Shown in pieces: positions 20,020 through 21,627 of a stretch of 21,627 nucleotides of DNA. The DNA lies in NCBI GenBank assembly GCA_964515555.1, contig CAZEVY010000092.1, positions 1 to 21,627 of the forward strand. The letters run 5' to 3'. Both the position numbers and the translations under genes were made by a program. How positions within the stretch are numbered: the stretch's first letter is position 1; every line of letters starts with the position of its first letter. The notes below the pieces were generated by a model. That model had not been told where the DNA came from. It saw only the letters and a program-made list of their open reading frames with translations, and did no database searches. This DNA comes from CAZEVY01 sp964515555. GTDB lineage: Bacteria > Acidobacteriota > Terriglobia > Bryobacterales > Bryobacteraceae.

Positions 20020-21627
20020 CTACGACGCCAGCGGCACGGCTTCCGGCTCGGGCGCAGCGGGTTTGTGCTCTTCGGCTTTCGGCGTTTCCGGGTTCAACCG
20101 CACGTGCCGGTCGAGGCGCCCGATTTCGCGCTCCAGATCGAGGAGGCCGTCCTGCACGGCGGCGAAATCTTCGGAAGCCGCCGACGTCTCGATGGCCCGC
20201 GCCACGCGCGCCAGCTCCAAGGCCGCGATGCGCTCGGCGGCCTTGCCCATGCGCCGGCCTTCGGCGCGGAGCGCGGTGGCGTCCATCCGGGCGGCGGCGG
20301 TGCGGAGCTTGGCGAGCCGCTCGGGCGCCAGGTGCAGGAACAGCAGCATCATGCCGCGCATGAGGCCGGTCTCCTTGTCCATGAGCCGCTCGGCGAGTCG
20401 CGTGTCGATGGGCGGGGGCAGCTCGCGGCCGGTCTCCCCGGGCAGTTGAAGCACAGCGCCGGAGGTCCGCGAAGCCGCTCCTTCGCGGAGGTGATGCTCG
20501 ATCATCTCGACCAGCCGCGGCGGGCTGACGGGCTTGGAGGCGAAGTCATTCATGCCAGCCTGAAGGCAGCGCTCGCGGTCGCCCTGCATGGCGTGGGCGG
20601 TCATGGCGATGATGGGCAGGTTCTGCCAGCGGCCGGACTCGCGAATCCGGCGCGCGGCCTCCATGCCGTCCATCTCGGGCATCTGGATATCCATCAGCAG
20701 CAGATCGTAGTCATGCTTCTGGAGCGCGTCCAGGGCCTCGCGCCCGTTGGCGGCCAAGTGGACCTCGTAGCCGCGCTTGGTCAACATGGTGAGGACGACC
20801 TTCTGATTGACCATGTTGTCCTCGACCACGAGGATGCGCGCCAGGGACCGCCGGTGATGCACTTCCGGGGTGGTGACGAAGACTCCGGCGGGCGCCGCAG
20901 GCGCCGGCTCGATCGACCGCCGTACGGCCTGGCAAGGCAGCCGGACGGTGAAGGTGCTTCCGCGTCCGACCTGGCTCTCGACGCCGATGCGTCCGCCGTG
21001 CATTTCGACGAGGCGTCGCGTGATCGCGAGGCCGAGTCCGGTGCCGCCGTAGCGGCGGCTGATGCTGCCGTCGGCCTGGGTGAACTCCTCGAAGATCTCG
21101 CCGAGCTTGTCGGCGGCGATGCCGGCTCCGGTGTCGGCCACCTGCGCGACCAGGACGAAGTCCCCGCCCGGAAGCGCGTCGGTCGCCGACAGGCGCAGCT
21201 CGACGAACCCGGAGTCGGTGAACTTGACGGCGTTGCCCAGCAGGTTGATGAGCACCTGGCGGAGGCGCAGAGGATCGCCGATGACCTGCGGGGGAAGTTC
21301 GGGCGCGACCAGGGAGCGGAGCGCGACGCCCTTCTCGCAGGCCCGGGGCTGGAGCGATTTAACGCACTCGTCGGCGACGACGCGGAGATCGTAGGGGATC
21401 TTCTCGAGGAGCATGCGGCCGGCCTCGATCTTGGAGAGGTCGAGGATGTCGTTGAGCAGCGCCAGGAGGGTATTGGCGCAACCCTTGGCGGTCTCGAGCT
21501 GTTCCTTCTGCTCGGCTGTGAGGCGGCCGTCGAGCACGATGTCGAGCATGCCGAGCACGCCGTTGAGCGGCGTCCGCAGCTCGTGCGAGACGTTGGCGAG
21601 GAACTCGCTCTTGGCGCGGCTGGCGGC
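20020..21627 (-). CDS. Hybrid sensor histidine kinase, C-terminal part (cut by window edge)
   Basis: About 535 residues of a membrane-signalling kinase whose sensor part lies beyond the window. In order: HisKA with the H-box SEFLANVSHELRTPLNG (about residue 15 of the visible part), HATPase with N-box NLLGNAVKFT and G-boxes DTGAGIA and GGTGLGLAI, a receiver domain with ARILVVEDNMVNQK, phospho-acceptor LLLMDIQMPEMDG and the lysine in FASKPV, then an HPt-like helical tail (from about 405). The tail has the helix pattern LRAEGRRMGKAAERIAALEL but an arginine where HPt domains carry the phospho-accepting histidine (HxLKG). It ends in a proline/alanine-rich stretch. Kinase and receiver look functional. 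The tail looks non-catalytic. The partner regulator is unknown. Confidence 0.9.
   Translation of the reverse strand, partial: AASRAKSEFLANVSHELRTPLNGVLGMLDIVLDGRLTAEQKEQLETAKGCANTLLALLNDILDLSKIEAGRMLLEKIPYDLRVVADECVKSLQPRACEKGVALRSLVAPELPPQVIGDPLRLRQVLINLLGNAVKFTDSGFVELRLSATDALPGGDFVLVAQVADTGAGIAADKLGEIFEEFTQADGSISRRYGGTGLGLAITRRLVEMHGGRIGVESQVGRGSTFTVRLPCQAVRRSIEPAPAAPAGVFVTTPEVHHRRSLARILVVEDNMVNQKVVLTMLTKRGYEVHLAANGREALDALQKHDYDLLLMDIQMPEMDGMEAARRIRESGRWQNLPIIAMTAHAMQGDRERCLQAGMNDFASKPVSPPRLVEMIEHHLREGAASRTSGAVLQLPGETGRELPPPIDTRLAERLMDKETGLMRGMMLLFLHLAPERLAKLRTAAARMDATALRAEGRRMGKAAERIAALELARVARAIETSAASEDFAAVQDGLLDLEREIGRLDRHVRLNPETPKAEEHKPAAPEPEAVPLAS

Noticed and set aside
1..21627. tRNA or rRNA genes
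   Set aside because: No cloverleaf with TTCRANNC arm, and no rRNA-like stretch noticed on either strand. A covariance-model scan was not possible.

Overview
The window reads as a piece of a GC-rich (roughly two-thirds G+C) chromosome from an environmental bacterium. The gene mix (a DUF3500 protein, a secreted heparinase-like protein, several secreted esterases, a CxC/NTR-like protein with carboxypeptidase-regulatory-like domains, a deoxyhypusine-synthase-like protein) points towards Acidobacteriota, perhaps the Solibacter/Bryobacter side. That placement is an inference from gene content. The sequence is a draft: there are two runs of N (9773-9872, exactly 100, and 13825-13838, 14).

Left part (1-6000). 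A class V aminotransferase and serA form a minus-strand pair whose stop and start overlap. A YqeY-like gene is divergent and meets a convergent heparinase II/III-like gene at a shared CTAG that is a stop codon on both strands. The heparinase-like gene follows a DUF3500 gene in one operon. Divergent from DUF3500 lies a hicB antitoxin gene followed by a hicA toxin gene broken by one extra base.

Middle (6000-13000). After a short repeat comes a tightly packed ABC importer operon of the TrpX/COG2984 - COG4120 - COG1101 kind: binding protein, a STAS-domain protein of unknown function, permease, ATPase. The ATPase runs into the 100-N gap before its signature motif. Beyond the gap is a lower-GC island, 9897-11912, bounded by 16-bp inverted repeats (15 of 16 matching) ending in TA. 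It carries one secreted-protein gene and no transposase. An esterase gene follows on the minus strand.

Right part (13000-21627). A deoxyhypusine-synthase-like gene (with the 14-N gap in it) converges on cbiQ and cbiM, the membrane parts of a nickel/cobalt ECF transporter. No ATPase gene for it is present here. Upstream of cbiM is an 18-bp palindrome containing a textbook parS site for ParB, which suggests that the region lies in the origin-proximal part of the chromosome. A divergent NikL-like gene, a DapA-family gene, a secreted esterase and an aromatic amino acid decarboxylase-like gene run as one compact plus-strand operon. Its last stop codon lies inside a dispersed repeat (ATCTGCGTTCATCTGCGGCC type) that also occurs near 6100. 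The window ends in the 3' part of a hybrid histidine kinase whose HPt-like tail lacks the phospho-accepting histidine.

The most notable points are the parS site, the transposase-less inverted-repeat element beside a truncated ABC ATPase, the frameshifted hicA, the STAS protein built into an ABC importer operon, and the repeat that supplies a gene's stop codon.
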